From Prevotella sp. (GTDB lineage Bacteria > Bacteroidota > Bacteroidia > Bacteroidales > Bacteroidaceae): a stretch of DNA of 15,772 bases. The notes under the pieces are model-generated. The model saw only the letters and a program-made list of their open reading frames with translations, was not told where the DNA came from and did not search any database. Both the position numbers and the translations under genes were made by a program. The stretch spans positions 1 to 15,772 of the forward strand of contig JAEEZP010000007.1 in NCBI GenBank assembly GCA_016291915.1. Reading direction: 5' to 3'. Position 1 is the stretch's first letter. Every line of letters begins with the position of its first letter. This document shows positions 15,302 to 15,772 of the stretch, piece after piece.

Positions 15302-15320
15302 GGTAGGGATAAACCCTACC
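15302..15320. repeat. Short hairpin, 7-bp arms
   Basis: GGTAGGG (15302-15308) and CCCTACC (15314-15320) pair across ATAAA. It lies just right of the 11-bp array. Confidence 0.5.
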
Positions 15321-15338
15321 TCTACAAATGAGGTAAGC

Positions 15339-15439
15339 ATTAGTACTTATTTCGATGAGAAAAGGGTACTACAGGCCCGGTCTGTGATACCCTTTTCCCC
15401 GGCTTTTAAGTACTAATACTCCACTAATTAAGTACTAAT
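15339..15439. repeat. Three copies of TAAGTACTAAT, one inverted, two 22 bp apart
   Basis: The inverted copy ATTAGTACTTA is at 15339-15349. Direct copies TAAGTACTAAT are at 15407-15417 and 15429-15439. The 11 bases between the direct copies, ACTCCACTAAT, share the CTAAT ending, so three 11-bp units run in tandem here too. Confidence 0.7.
15359..15397. repeat. Long hairpin with nested inner stem
   Basis: The arms GAAAAGGGTA (15359-15368) and TACCCTTTTC (15388-15397) are perfect complements, with an inner ACAG/CTGT stem. The word GAAAAGGGTACTA recurs with one change at 15447-15459, exactly 88 bp (8 x 11) later. No T-run marks it as a terminator. Confidence 0.65.
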
Positions 15440-15533
15440 TAGTCTGGAAAAAGGTACTATTTCTCTGCGCATTTAATGACACAGCACATAGAAATAGTGA
15501 TAAAGTTAATGATTTTCAATTTTCAGATATTGT

Positions 15534-15566
15534 ATTAGGTGAGGTTCAGGTGGGGGTTAGGTGGAC
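15534..15566. repeat. Three 11-bp repeats in the opposite orientation to the 15226 array
   Basis: The units ATTAGGTGAGG, TTCAGGTGGGG and GTTAGGTGGAC are reverse-complement relatives of CCCCACCTAAT. Degenerate copies (AGTGGA, AGGTGGA) continue 11 bp apart near 15603-15619. With the left array they form a broad, imperfect, convergent symmetry about 340 bp wide. Confidence 0.75.
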
Positions 15567-15772
15567 TATGAAATGATGTATATTATTGATTACGAATGAT
15601 TTAGTGGAATTCAGGTGGACTAGTGGAGCCAGAATACTTTTTCGGCAGACAATTTCGAGCAGCGGCATGTAGACATTGTCCCGCTATATGCATAAGCTTC
15701 TTGATGCTTGGGGCACTACCACACGTTGATCAAAGGCCGAAGGCCTGAAGAGATTACAGGCAGGCGGTGGAG
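15567..15772. other. Right edge without a recognisable gene
   Basis: Apart from the degenerate repeats near 15603-15627, I see no supported feature. Short frames run off the edge on both strands, but none resembles a known protein start. A small AGGCC/GGCCT stem lies near 15737. Confidence 0.4.

Noticed and set aside
15100..15772. Chromosomal origin (oriC)
   Set aside because: The tandem repeats suggested an origin, but no DnaA-box (TTATCCACA) cluster or dnaA/dnaN gene is visible.

Overview
The window looks like chromosomal DNA of a Bacteroidales bacterium, most likely Prevotella or Segatella. The evidence is a set of Bacteroidetes-type promoters (TTTG, about 19 bases, then TAnnTTTG), A-rich leaders without Shine-Dalgarno sites, and characteristic families: a GH97 glycosidase, an M13 peptidase, and a SpoIIE-type phosphatase paired with an SLC13 permease. 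This assignment is inferred from family content, not from a marker gene.

Layout, left to right. (1) 2-1558 (+): the 3' part of a secreted BNR/Asp-box (sialidase-like) protein with a MORN-like C-terminal tail. Its terminator lies inside the 3' end of the converging next gene. (2) 1570-3467 (-): a two-gene operon of a compact ABC-type ATPase and a DUF4435/TOPRIM-like protein. This pairing resembles the anti-phage PARIS system (AriA/AriB). Its promoter has a near-consensus form, and the -33 element lies inside a 16-bp perfect inverted repeat. (3) 3545-4187: gene-free, repeat-rich DNA. (4) 4242-6248 (-): a secreted M13 metallopeptidase with a strong terminator. Upstream is a 32-codon remnant of a DsbD-N-like (disulfide reductase) protein. 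(5) 6692-10421 (-): a tight three-gene operon of a membrane SpoIIE phosphatase fused to an RsbW-like kinase domain, an SLC13 permease with two RCK_C/TrkA_C domains, and a STAS protein. It reads as a partner-switching module built around a transporter. (6) 10687-12525 (-): a secreted GH97 glycosidase, divergent from (7) 12748-14673 (+): dnaK, which has a strong terminator. The DnaK-GH97 spacer carries a cluster of TGTCA/TGACA motifs and a sigma-54-like sequence. (8) 14794-15099 (-): a short single-TM, D-T-V/D-S-I-rich protein of the spanin-like type found in Bacteroidetes phage-derived clusters, with no ATG start. (9) 15100-15772: gene-free DNA with an 11-bp-period repeat array in two opposed orientations, plus several hairpins.

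The points most worth pursuing are the PARIS-like pair with its operator-like palindrome, the phosphatase-kinase/permease/STAS operon, and the 11-bp iteron-like region at the right edge. Most of the rest is housekeeping or ordinary secreted-enzyme content.
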